Shown here piece by piece: positions 17,718 to 24,451 of a DNA stretch of 42,511 nucleotides. The notes under the pieces are model-generated. The model made no database searches and had not been told where the DNA came from. It was given only the letters and a program-made list of their open reading frames with translations. Location: NCBI GenBank assembly GCA_903847945.1, contig CAINEY010000022.1, positions 1 through 42,511 on the forward strand. The letters are read 5' to 3'. The stretch comes from an uncultured bacterium. Its GTDB lineage: Bacteria > Bacillota_I > Bacilli_A > Erysipelotrichales > Erysipelotrichaceae. Positions within the stretch are counted from its first letter, which is position 1; each line of letters opens with the position of its first letter. The translations under genes and the position numbers were made by a program.

Positions 17718-18641
17718 TTAAGGTGCCGAACTCACAGCGACAAAGTCGGATTCACCTGCAGCACGCAGGAAGAGGGTCATGGACGAAGCAGCCAAATCGT
17801 TAAGGTCCAAATCCGGGTCGGTGATCTCAAAGAAGAGATACGCGGTTTGCTGAGGAGCTGCTGTCAGTCCCAACAGATTGAGTTCCTCATCATTGGTGTA
17901 ATCGGGATTGACCAGTTGGTAAGTTCCGGCTCCTTCAATTGTCAATGTCGCTGCTTCGATGGTGGTGGAGGTGTTCAGTGCCGTAAGCTTGATCTCAAAG
18001 CCGAATACCTGCGATTGCGAACTGAAGGGAGCTTCGACGGATCCTCCTTCAGCGTCCTCAACTGTAAAAGACCGAGTACTGACGACCCGATATTTAAGAA
18101 CCTGAGCCGAGAAGGTGGTTGTTACCTCATCGATTCCAACCATTTCTTTGGTTCCAAAGTGTTCACTGTCCAAGAGATTGAACGAAGCATTGTAGGTCCG
18201 ATCAAGCTGAACTTTTAAGACGGCTTCCGAGGCAGAGGTGTTGATAATCGGAATAAACAGACAAAGATTAACCGTACGGTCAGTCGTCTCATCCGTCCCC
18301 GGACAATTGAGAAGATACCCTGCGTCGATTAAGGGGTTCTTGTAGTTATCGATTGAATCCAATGTCAGTTGCTCATTGGTTGTCATGCGCTGCAGATCGA
18401 TGGAAAACGGCTTATTGCTGCTGATCTCGACGCGTGCCAAAATGAAACCATACTCCAGATCATCGAAATTGAAATAATGGTAGTTCTCGAGCGTTACCGA
18501 GTACGTTTGCGGTGTCGGTTCCGGATCGTTCGGTTTGGTCAATAAAGCCATGATTCCGATGCCCATGACAACAATCGCAGCGATCAACGCAACGATCAGA
18601 AGTACTTGAGCAATATAGCCGGAGTTACGGGAAGCTTTCAT
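17718..18641 (-). CDS. Membrane-anchored extracytoplasmic protein of unknown function
   Basis: I do not recognise this 307-residue protein. A short basic start (MKASRNSGY) is followed by one strong hydrophobic helix (about residues 10-34), a Pro-rich linker, and an outward-facing, beta-rich domain with two cysteines (near 113 and 127) that could form a disulfide. The helix looks like a membrane anchor rather than a cleaved signal. It is the first gene of a two-gene operon with the glucosaminidase (stop and start one base apart), so it may help localise or control that enzyme; this is inference. The mRNA is predicted to be leaderless. Confidence 0.75.
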   Translation of the reverse strand: MKASRNSGYIAQVLLIVALIAAIVVMGIGIMALLTKPNDPEPTPQTYSVTLENYHYFNFDDLEYGFILARVEISSNKPFSIDLQRMTTNEQLTLDSIDNYKNPLIDAGYLLNCPGTDETTDRTVNLCLFIPIINTSASEAVLKVQLDRTYNASFNLLDSEHFGTKEMVGIDEVTTTFSAQVLKYRVVSTRSFTVEDAEGGSVEAPFSSQSQVFGFEIKLTALNTSTTIEAATLTIEGAGTYQLVNPDYTNDEELNLLGLTAAPQQTAYLFFEITDPDLDLNDLAASSMTLFLRAAGESDFVAVSSAP

Positions 18642-18647
18642 CTTCTT

Positions 18648-18676
18648 ATTTTACCACAAACGGCAACCGGGTCCAA
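18648..18676 (-). promoter_or_regulatory. Predicted promoter of the membrane protein/glucosaminidase operon
   Basis: On the minus strand TTGGAC (18676-18671), a 17-bp spacer and an extended -10 TGGTAAAAT (hexamer 18653-18648). Six bases separate the -10 from the ATG at 18641, so transcription should begin at or beside the start codon. Confidence 0.6.
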
Positions 18677-18702
18677 TTGACCCTTTAGAATAGGGTCAAT
18701 TG
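18669..18702 (-). repeat. Overlapping inverted repeats at the SRAP stop codon and the next -35 box
   Basis: CAATTGACCCT (18674-18684) and AGGGTCAATTG (18692-18702) form a perfect 11-bp inverted repeat with a 7-base loop holding the SRAP stop codon. A second dyad, GGGTC-N5-GACCC (18669-18683), overlaps it and covers the -35 of the downstream operon. Neither strand has a U-run after the stem, so it is not a typical intrinsic terminator; an operator is possible. Confidence 0.6.
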
Positions 18703-19263
18703 CGGCGCTTGGTTGACCCACGTCAAATCGATTTGGCGCAGATTGCGGAAATCTTCAAGCACCGAGGCTCCATCACTGAGGTATTTGTTGGCATAGGCTT
18801 CAGGGATCATCAAGGGAACCCGCGTGTGTAATGTCCGGAAGGCCCCTTCAGCCTCATCGGTGAGGATCACAAAACGGGGTCTATCGGTAGTCGAATCAAA
18901 ACATCCGACCATGTAGAAGGGGAGACCGTTGGCGGATTGAACCAAGTGTTTCTGCTTGTTTTTATCCCATTCGAAGAATCCGTCCGCTTTGATCAAACAG
19001 CGACGGTTCAACATATGTTCTTTAAAAAATCGGGATTCCATGACCGTTTCCGAACGGGCATTGATGATGACGCCCGGACCGTCCCATTTGGGCAAACCCC
19101 AGGTCATGATTTCCGGCTTTCTTTGTCCCGTCAGGACAATGGTCGTGTTGGTGGGGAATACCTCGTGAAGAGCCAGGGATTGGTCTGACCCGAGATTCAG
19201 CTGACTGACCCAGTCGTGGAGTTCTTCATCCTCATTTTGCTTGAACAGATAACGTCCGCACAT
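18685..19263 (-). CDS. SRAP-family protein (HMCES/YedK type) with C-terminal clamp-binding motif
   Basis: The product (192 residues) belongs to the family whose members covalently trap abasic sites in single-stranded DNA through Cys2. The start at 19263 gives MCGRY, exposing Cys2 after Met removal, with AAGGAGG six bases upstream; an earlier in-frame TTG would mask it. Other active-site residues are visible: Asn68 and Arg70 in INARSET, Glu98 in DGFFEWD and His146 in LHTRVPLMIP. The protein ends exactly with QLTLF, a beta sliding-clamp motif identical to that in the neighbouring polymerase. It is the last gene of the dinB operon, two bases after the 81-residue gene. Confidence 0.93.
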   Translation of the reverse strand: MCGRYLFKQNEDEELHDWVSQLNLGSDQSLALHEVFPTNTTIVLTGQRKPEIMTWGLPKWDGPGVIINARSETVMESRFFKEHMLNRRCLIKADGFFEWDKNKQKHLVQSANGLPFYMVGCFDSTTDRPRFVILTDEAEGAFRTLHTRVPLMIPEAYANKYLSDGASVLEDFRNLRQIDLTWVNQAPQLTLF

Positions 19264-19265
19264 GG

Positions 19266-19511
19266 TCAACCTCCTTTGTGGCTTTCAATAAACCAGCGGT
19301 CTTCTTCCAGATACAAATAACGCGGTTGGCCCTGAATGTAACAGGTGTAGCGGATGCCGGTCCCGCCGGCGACGGTTGATGCGGCTTTGGTGATCTGAGT
19401 CACCTTGTCTATCGCATATTTTACACCATTGGCCCAAACGATGGCCAACGGTTTGATGCGGCCTTCTTTGCTGTGATGCAGGATCACATCGACGTAGATT
19501 TTCTTCGCCAT
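19266..19511 (-). CDS. Small conserved-looking protein of unknown function in the dinB operon
   Basis: This 81-residue protein begins MAKKIYVDVILHHSKEG and has a region GGTGIRYTCYIQGQPRYLYL near the middle, rich in beta-forming and aromatic residues, ending in an acidic stretch EEDRWFIESHKGG. It has no signal peptide or membrane helix. It starts five bases after the polymerase stop and ends two bases before the SRAP start, so the three are surely co-transcribed. It is not the YolD protein that accompanies some Bacillus Y-family polymerases. A similar small protein beside translesion polymerases in other Bacillota is an impression from memory. A damage-tolerance role is inferred only from context. 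Confidence 0.75.
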   Translation of the reverse strand: MAKKIYVDVILHHSKEGRIKPLAIVWANGVKYAIDKVTQITKAASTVAGGTGIRYTCYIQGQPRYLYLEEDRWFIESHKGG

Positions 19512-19516
19512 GGCGC

Positions 19517-20764
19517 TTACCCTTTAAAATAGGATTCCGGGAAGATCACGTGATCGTGCTTGGGATTGAAGGACGACAACAGGGGATCCTCCTTCATGAC
19601 CAAGCGTTGAACACTGGTGAACCCGTACTTGTCGCGGATCTTCTCGATGGCGGTTTCCAGCGCGAGGGCCCGCTCTTGGGCGTGCGGATCACGAAACAGC
19701 GTCAGTTGTTGCGGACCCCCATCCACCTGAAGATCCGACACTTTGATGCCGATGCTGCGCAGCGGCGTCGAAAAATCGATGTTGGATTCAAAGAGTTCCA
19801 TCGCGGTCTTGGCAATCTCGTCACTGAGGTTGGTGGCCTGCTGCAGCTTGATCTGTCGGGTGTAGCCGTGCAGGTGAATGTCCCGGACGCCGACGCTGAT
19901 GACCGATCCCATCAGATGGGCTTCTTTCAGACGGGCTGCCACGCTCTCCGCCAACACGAAGGCCACGATCTTGACGTCCTGAAGATTGGCCAGGTCGCGG
20001 GGACAGGTCGTGCTGTTGCCGATCGATTTGACCGGCGGTTCCTGCTGATGGACCAAAACGGGGCTGTTGTCGAGCCCGTTGGCGAAGCGCCACAGATATT
20101 CCCCCCACTGGCCCAAACGGCGTTTGAGGAGTCCTACATCGGTTCTGGCGCAGTCCCCGATGGTGTAGATGCCCATCAAGTGCATCTTTTGGGTCGTAGC
20201 CCGGCCTACATACAAGAGATCTTCGACCGGCAGGGGAAAAACGATGTGTTCCATGTTTTGCGGGGTGATCACGGTGGTGGCATCCGGTTTCTTGTAATCG
20301 GAACCCAGTTTGGCGAAGACCTTGTTGAAACTGACCCCGATGGAGGCGGTGATGCCGACTTCGTCCTTGATGCGTTGCCGGATGGTGTCCGCCAACTCCA
20401 CGGGGTCGCCGAAAAGCTTGGCACTCTCGGTGACATCCATCCAGACTTCATCGATGCCAAACGATTCGATGCGATCGGTATAATCGGCGTAGATCTCCCG
20501 GACCAAGCGGGAGAAGCGCAGATATAATGAAAAGTTCGGTTTGACAATGGTCAGGTTGGGGCACTTCTGCATGGCTTGCCACAACGCTTCCCCGGTGGTC
20601 ACTCCGGCTTTCTTGGCCAGCATGTTCTTGGCTAAAATGATGCCGTGCCGTTTCTCGACATCGCCGCCGACCGCCATCGGAACGTTGCGGTACTGCGGAT
20701 GATGCAGACACTCGACCGAGGCATAAAAGTTATTAAGATCGCAGTGAAAGATAACGCGTTCCAT
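19517..20764 (-). CDS. dinB: Y-family translesion DNA polymerase (DinB/UvrX-like)
   Basis: The product (415 residues) copies past lesions. The palm motif CDLNNFYASVE gives metal-binding Asp9 and steric-gate Tyr14; the second catalytic pair is Asp105-Glu106 in SFGIDEVWMD. Fingers and thumb follow, with helix-hairpin-helix elements near 185-215, then the little-finger domain. The clamp motif QLTLF (353-357) is followed by a KY[G]-type helix (AIEKIRDKYGFTSVQR), the arrangement of the Bacillus YqjW/UvrX branch rather than classic Pol IV, where the motif is near the C-terminus. The gene leads a three-gene minus-strand operon, with a promoter spacer filled by an operator. Confidence 0.94.
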   Translation of the reverse strand: MERVIFHCDLNNFYASVECLHHPQYRNVPMAVGGDVEKRHGIILAKNMLAKKAGVTTGEALWQAMQKCPNLTIVKPNFSLYLRFSRLVREIYADYTDRIESFGIDEVWMDVTESAKLFGDPVELADTIRQRIKDEVGITASIGVSFNKVFAKLGSDYKKPDATTVITPQNMEHIVFPLPVEDLLYVGRATTQKMHLMGIYTIGDCARTDVGLLKRRLGQWGEYLWRFANGLDNSPVLVHQQEPPVKSIGNSTTCPRDLANLQDVKIVAFVLAESVAARLKEAHLMGSVISVGVRDIHLHGYTRQIKLQQATNLSDEIAKTAMELFESNIDFSTPLRSIGIKVSDLQVDGGPQQLTLFRDPHAQERALALETAIEKIRDKYGFTSVQRLVMKEDPLLSSFNPKHDHVIFPESYFKG

Positions 20765-20783
20765 AGGTTCTACCTCTGTCTCT

Positions 20784-20812
20784 ATTTTACTTGAAAATCA
20801 TTCAAGTCGCAA
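20784..20812 (-). promoter_or_regulatory. Promoter of the dinB operon
   Basis: On the minus strand TTGCGA (20812-20807), exactly 17 bp, then TAAAAT (20789-20784). The spacer 20806-20790 is the operator core itself. The predicted start near 20777 leaves a short leader holding an AGAGGT ribosome-binding site. Confidence 0.7.
20789..20807. promoter_or_regulatory. Operator 1: ACTTGAA-N5-TTCAAGT
   Basis: A perfect inverted repeat with seven-base arms (20789-20795 and 20801-20807) lies between the -35 and -10 of the dinB promoter. Its core is the same as operator 2. It is the likely binding site of the divergently encoded HTH/S24 repressor. Confidence 0.75.
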
Positions 20813-20818
20813 GTGGTG

Positions 20819-20835
20819 CTTGAATTATTTTCAAG
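20819..20835. promoter_or_regulatory. Operator 2: CTTGAA-N5-TTCAAG
   Basis: A perfect inverted repeat with six-base arms (20819-20824 and 20830-20835) overlaps the -35 of the repressor's own promoter, suggesting autorepression. Its centre is 29 bp from that of operator 1. Confidence 0.75.
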
Positions 20836-20848
20836 TTTTCGTTATACT
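20820..20848 (+). promoter_or_regulatory. Promoter of the repressor gene
   Basis: TTGAAT (20820-20825), a 17-bp spacer and TATACT (20843-20848). Only seven bases separate the -10 from the ATG at 20856 and there is no Shine-Dalgarno, so the mRNA is predicted to be leaderless, as with phage lambda cI transcribed from PRM. Confidence 0.7.
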
Positions 20849-20855
20849 GAAACCG

Positions 20856-21455
20856 ATGAGCCACAACTTGCATGAAACGCTCAAGCAACTGCGCAAACAA
20901 CGCGGTTTGAGCCAACAGGAACTGGCCGATCACTTCGGCTACAAATCGTTCACGACCATTCAGAAATGGGAAGACGGATCCTCTTTGCCGCCGACCAAGC
21001 TGTTGAGTCAGTTGGCGAGCTTTTACCATGTCTCCCTAGAAGAATTGCTGGGTTCACCCCGTCAAATTGCTGTACCGATCTTAGGAACGGTGCGTGGCGG
21101 TCCCTTGCGTCCGGCTGAACAAGAGTTCTCCGGGATCGAATACATCGAACCGTCGGAAGGAAATCCCGACAATCACTTCTATCTGGAGGTGATCGGGGAC
21201 TCCATGATCAATGCCCGCATCTTGCCTGGGGATCTGGTCTACGTCCGACGTCAAACCACCGTTGAATCCGGGGATATCGCCGTTGTACTGGTCGGAGATG
21301 AAGCCACGGTCAAACGCGTCTACTTCAGAAACGACGCCCTGATCCTGCATCCCGAGAATCCGTCGTATGCGGATCTGGTGTTTACGGATGCCGAATGCGA
21401 GACTAAACCGGTACGAATCTTGGGGAAAGTGATTCATATTAAAATCAAGGTCTAA
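20856..21455 (+). CDS. LexA-like repressor with Cro/CI-type HTH and S24 peptidase domain
   Basis: The product has 199 residues. Residues 6-62 form an XRE (Cro/CI) helix-turn-helix, with LSQQELADHFGYKSFTTIQKWEDG as its core; this is not the winged helix of true LexA. Residues 72-199 are a LexA/CI-type peptidase: Ser116 in VIGDSM, Lys153 in DEATVKRVY, and ILPGDLVYV between them. The segment aligned with the LexA cleavage site reads GTVRGGP, giving Gly81-Gly82 where LexA has Ala-Gly. It is divergent from the dinB operon across two matching operators, so it probably represses both genes and itself. I infer that it is the SOS regulator; a prophage origin is less likely because no phage genes flank it. 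Confidence 0.9.
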   Translation: MSHNLHETLKQLRKQRGLSQQELADHFGYKSFTTIQKWEDGSSLPPTKLLSQLASFYHVSLEELLGSPRQIAVPILGTVRGGPLRPAEQEFSGIEYIEPSEGNPDNHFYLEVIGDSMINARILPGDLVYVRRQTTVESGDIAVVLVGDEATVKRVYFRNDALILHPENPSYADLVFTDAECETKPVRILGKVIHIKIKV

Positions 21456-21476
21456 GGGCTCTAAGCCCTTTTGTTT
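21454..21476 (+). terminator. Intrinsic terminator after the repressor gene
   Basis: AAGGGCT (21454-21460) and AGCCCTT (21464-21470) pair across a CTA loop, followed by TTGTTTT. The stem overlaps the stop codon. Confidence 0.8.
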
Positions 21477-21491
21477 TGATGGGTCTTCCGT

Positions 21492-21511
21492 TATAATGTT
21501 CTAATGGAACA
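21492..21511 (+). promoter_or_regulatory. Predicted -10 of smc with adjoining inverted repeat
   Basis: A perfect TATAAT lies at 21492-21497 with a poor -35 (TTTTGT, 21469-21474). Overlapping its last base is TGTTC-N5-GAACA (21497-21511), a dyad around the expected transcription start. It is oriented opposite to the Bacillus DinR box (GAAC-N4-GTTC). Confidence 0.45.
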
Positions 21512-21523
21512 GGGAGGACTGCC

Positions 21524-24451
21524 GTGTTTTTAAAACGTATCGACATACAAGGCTTCAAATCGTTCGCGGATCGGGTCTCCATCCATTTTGACAGCAACAT
21601 CTGTGGGATCGTCGGTCCCAACGGGTGCGGCAAAAGCAACATCACGGACGCCATCCGGTGGGTCTTAGGCGAACAATCCGTCAAATCCCTCCGCGGATCC
21701 AGCATGACGGATGTCATTTTTACCGGATCTACCTCCCGTCGAAGAGTCAACCTGGCGGAAGTCACCTTAGTCTTTGATAACAGCGATCGCAGTTTTGAGG
21801 TCGCTTACGATGAAGTCGAGATCACCCGGCGCTTACACCGAGAGAACGCCGAAGGGGAGTATTTCATCAATAAAACGCCGTGCCGTTTAAAGGACATCCT
21901 CGACTTGACGATGGATTCCGGAATCGGACGCGATTCTTTAAGCATCATTTCCCAAGGTTCCATCACGGAGTTAGCTGAAGCCAAACCGGAAGAACTGCGG
22001 ACGTATTTCGAAGAAGCCGCCGGGGTGGCCAAATACAAGAAACGCAAACGCGAAGCGCTGACCAAACTGGAGCACACCCAAACCAATCTCGAACGGATGA
22101 ACGATATCTTTTTGGAGTTGCAGAAACAGGTGCTCCCGCTGAAGAAAGCCGCTCAAAAGGCCAAGATCTACGCTGAAAAGAAAGCCCGGCTCAACGACAT
22201 TGAGATTACCGTGCTGACCACGATGATTACGCGCCTCAAACGTCAAGCCGTGGAAACCGAGAAAGAGCTCTTTAATCTGCAATCCAAGGAAGCCGTGCTG
22301 GAAGCCTCAATCCAAGTCAATGAAAACGGAACCCTGCTGGCCAAGTCGGATCTGCATCAGCTCGATCATCAGATCCATCACGCGCAGGAAGATCTCCTGC
22401 GATTGGTCAATGAGATCCAGACCCTGGAAACCCGCAAGATCGAGATCGATGAAAAACGTAAATACACAGTCGAAGTCGGGACGACACAACAAAAGAAGAT
22501 CGAACTGAAACAACTGTTGGCCGAAGCCAAACAAGAATACGAAGACCGTCAGCAACGTTTTGAAGCGTTGCAGCGCGATATCGACGTGCTCAATAAACAC
22601 AATCTGGAACTCAACCGTCAACTCATCGAACAGGAATCGCTGGTCCATGAGAGCACGGTAGTGAGCCAACGCCTACAGAATCGTCTTGAAGTCGTCAAGA
22701 ATCTTCAACAGCGTCCCTTCATGAGCCAAGCCGGTGTTCAGGCAATCTTAGCGGCCAAGCATTCCTTAGCCGGGGTATTCGGAGTCGTCAGCGATCTGTT
22801 GACCCCGCACAACGGTTATGAAGAAGCCATCAGTGTCGCCTTGGGCGGCAGTCTGTTCAACATCGTCACCTCGGATGAAGCCTCGGCCCGTCACGCCATC
22901 CAGTTCCTCAAGAAGAACGAATCCGGTAGAGCCACGTTCTTACCGATGAATGTCCTGCAATCCCGCTGGATTCGCAAAGAAGATGCCATCATCGCCCAAA
23001 ACTCGCCGGGTTATCGCGGAGTTGCGGCTGATTTTGTCGCGTGTGAACCCAAATTCGATCCGTTGGTGGAGGCCTTATTGGCCAATGTCATCGTCGTGGA
23101 AAACCTCGAACAAGGCAATCAACTGGCCGCGCTGACGCATTATGCCTATAAGTTGGTCACACTGGATGGGGACGTCATCCACAAAGGCGGATCCATGACC
23201 GGCGGTAAGCAACGCGAAGGCGCTTCACCGATGACCCTCACCAAGGAAGTCAATGAACTCACGATCCAATGTGCTTCGGCGACCCAGCTCTTGACTTCCC
23301 GTCAAGCCTTGCTTCAGGAAATGCGCCTGAAGAAAGCCGACAATGAAGCACAACTCGTGGAAAGCCGCATTGCCGTCGCATCGCTGGAACCGGTGTTGGA
23401 TGCCAAACGAGCCAAATTCGAACGTTTACGCTCCGATTTCAGTTCACTGAGCGGGGATGATGAGGACCAAGACGGACCCCAGGATGATCTGATCACGCTG
23501 CTTAATAAAGCCTATTCGACTCGGGATGCGCTGAATCTGCAGTTGCGCACGCATCGCGAAACCCGCATGAAGCTGGGAACCGAAACCGAACGCAAAGAAC
23601 AACAGATGCGTCAACAGCGTCGGGAACTCAGCACCTTACAGATCCAGAAACGGGACATCGAAATCGAGATGGCGCGTAACACCGCCAATCTGGAGAATCT
23701 GATGGTGCGCTTGAGTCAAGAATATCAGTTGACTTATGAATTTGCCTTGACGCAACACCCGGAAAGCGACATCGAAGCTGCCCAGGAAGAAGTCAAACAA
23801 CTGCGCCAAGACATCGAAGCCTTAGGGAACATCAATATGGATGCCCCGGCCGAGTTCGATGAAGTCAATACCCGATACGAGTTCATTCAAAACCAATACC
23901 GTGAGCTCTCCGACAGCCGCGATAAGATCCTCAAGCTCATCAGTGAACTCGATGAAGTTATGGTCACGCAATTCAATGCGATGATGGGCAAGATCAATCA
24001 GGAGTTGCCGGGCGTCGTCGCCACGATGTTTGGGGGTGGAACCGCCAGCGTTGGCTTGGAGGATCCCAGTGATCCGCTCAACTCCGGCATCGATATCCAC
24101 GTTCAACCGCCGGGGAAAGCCATCAAAAACATTCGCTTGTTCTCCGGGGGCGAGAAGAGCCTTATCGCCATCAGTCTGTTGTTTGCGATCCTCAAAGCCC
24201 GTCATGTGCCCATGTGCATTTTCGATGAAGTTGAAGCTGCCTTGGACCAATCCAACGTCGAACGCTTTGCGCGATACCTCAAACAATTCAGTCAGGATAC
24301 CCAGTTTTTGGTGGTCACTCACCGACCCGGGACCATGGCGCAATGTGACCTGTTGTATGGGGTCACCATGGGCAATACCGGGGTCTCTGAAATGCTGAAG
24401 GTCAAACTGACGGATGCCGTCAAAATGGTTGAAACGGAGCAAGTCCCATGA
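21524..24451 (+). CDS. smc: Chromosome segregation protein SMC
   Basis: The product (975 residues) is the ATPase of the bacterial condensin that organises and segregates the chromosome. Walker A is GPNGCGKSN (31-39). Long coiled coils lead to a hinge at about 414-560 (GVFGVVSDLLTPHNGYEEAISVALGG onward, ending GGSMTGG). The C-terminal head has the ABC signature LFSGGEKSL near 871 and Walker B CIFDEVEAALD near 900. Bacillus SMC has 1186 residues; here each arm is about 80-100 residues shorter, the size seen in mycoplasmas. The start is GTG at 21524 after AGGGAGG. It overlaps ftsY by ATGA. Confidence 0.96.
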   Translation: MFLKRIDIQGFKSFADRVSIHFDSNICGIVGPNGCGKSNITDAIRWVLGEQSVKSLRGSSMTDVIFTGSTSRRRVNLAEVTLVFDNSDRSFEVAYDEVEITRRLHRENAEGEYFINKTPCRLKDILDLTMDSGIGRDSLSIISQGSITELAEAKPEELRTYFEEAAGVAKYKKRKREALTKLEHTQTNLERMNDIFLELQKQVLPLKKAAQKAKIYAEKKARLNDIEITVLTTMITRLKRQAVETEKELFNLQSKEAVLEASIQVNENGTLLAKSDLHQLDHQIHHAQEDLLRLVNEIQTLETRKIEIDEKRKYTVEVGTTQQKKIELKQLLAEAKQEYEDRQQRFEALQRDIDVLNKHNLELNRQLIEQESLVHESTVVSQRLQNRLEVVKNLQQRPFMSQAGVQAILAAKHSLAGVFGVVSDLLTPHNGYEEAISVALGGSLFNIVTSDEASARHAIQFLKKNESGRATFLPMNVLQSRWIRKEDAIIAQNSPGYRGVAADFVACEPKFDPLVEALLANVIVVENLEQGNQLAALTHYAYKLVTLDGDVIHKGGSMTGGKQREGASPMTLTKEVNELTIQCASATQLLTSRQALLQEMRLKKADNEAQLVESRIAVASLEPVLDAKRAKFERLRSDFSSLSGDDEDQDGPQDDLITLLNKAYSTRDALNLQLRTHRETRMKLGTETERKEQQMRQQRRELSTLQIQKRDIEIEMARNTANLENLMVRLSQEYQLTYEFALTQHPESDIEAAQEEVKQLRQDIEALGNINMDAPAEFDEVNTRYEFIQNQYRELSDSRDKILKLISELDEVMVTQFNAMMGKINQELPGVVATMFGGGTASVGLEDPSDPLNSGIDIHVQPPGKAIKNIRLFSGGEKSLIAISLLFAILKARHVPMCIFDEVEAALDQSNVERFARYLKQFSQDTQFLVVTHRPGTMAQCDLLYGVTMGNTGVSEMLKVKLTDAVKMVETEQVP

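Noticed and set aside
19550-20527. 325-codon plus-strand frame opposite dinB
   Set aside because: The minus frame has every Y-family motif. The plus frame is Asp/Gly/His-rich, as expected from a shadow of a G+C-rich gene.
20856-21455. Prophage origin of the CI-like repressor
   Set aside because: No integrase, structural or lysis genes lie nearby, and the divergent operon holds chromosomal damage-tolerance genes; a CI-like ancestry is possible but a resident prophage is not supported.
22684-22698. CTTGA-N5-TCAAG repeat inside smc resembling the damage-island operator
   Set aside because: The arms are one base shorter and the overall length differs (15 against 17 bp). It lies deep in coding sequence with no promoter and is best explained by chance.
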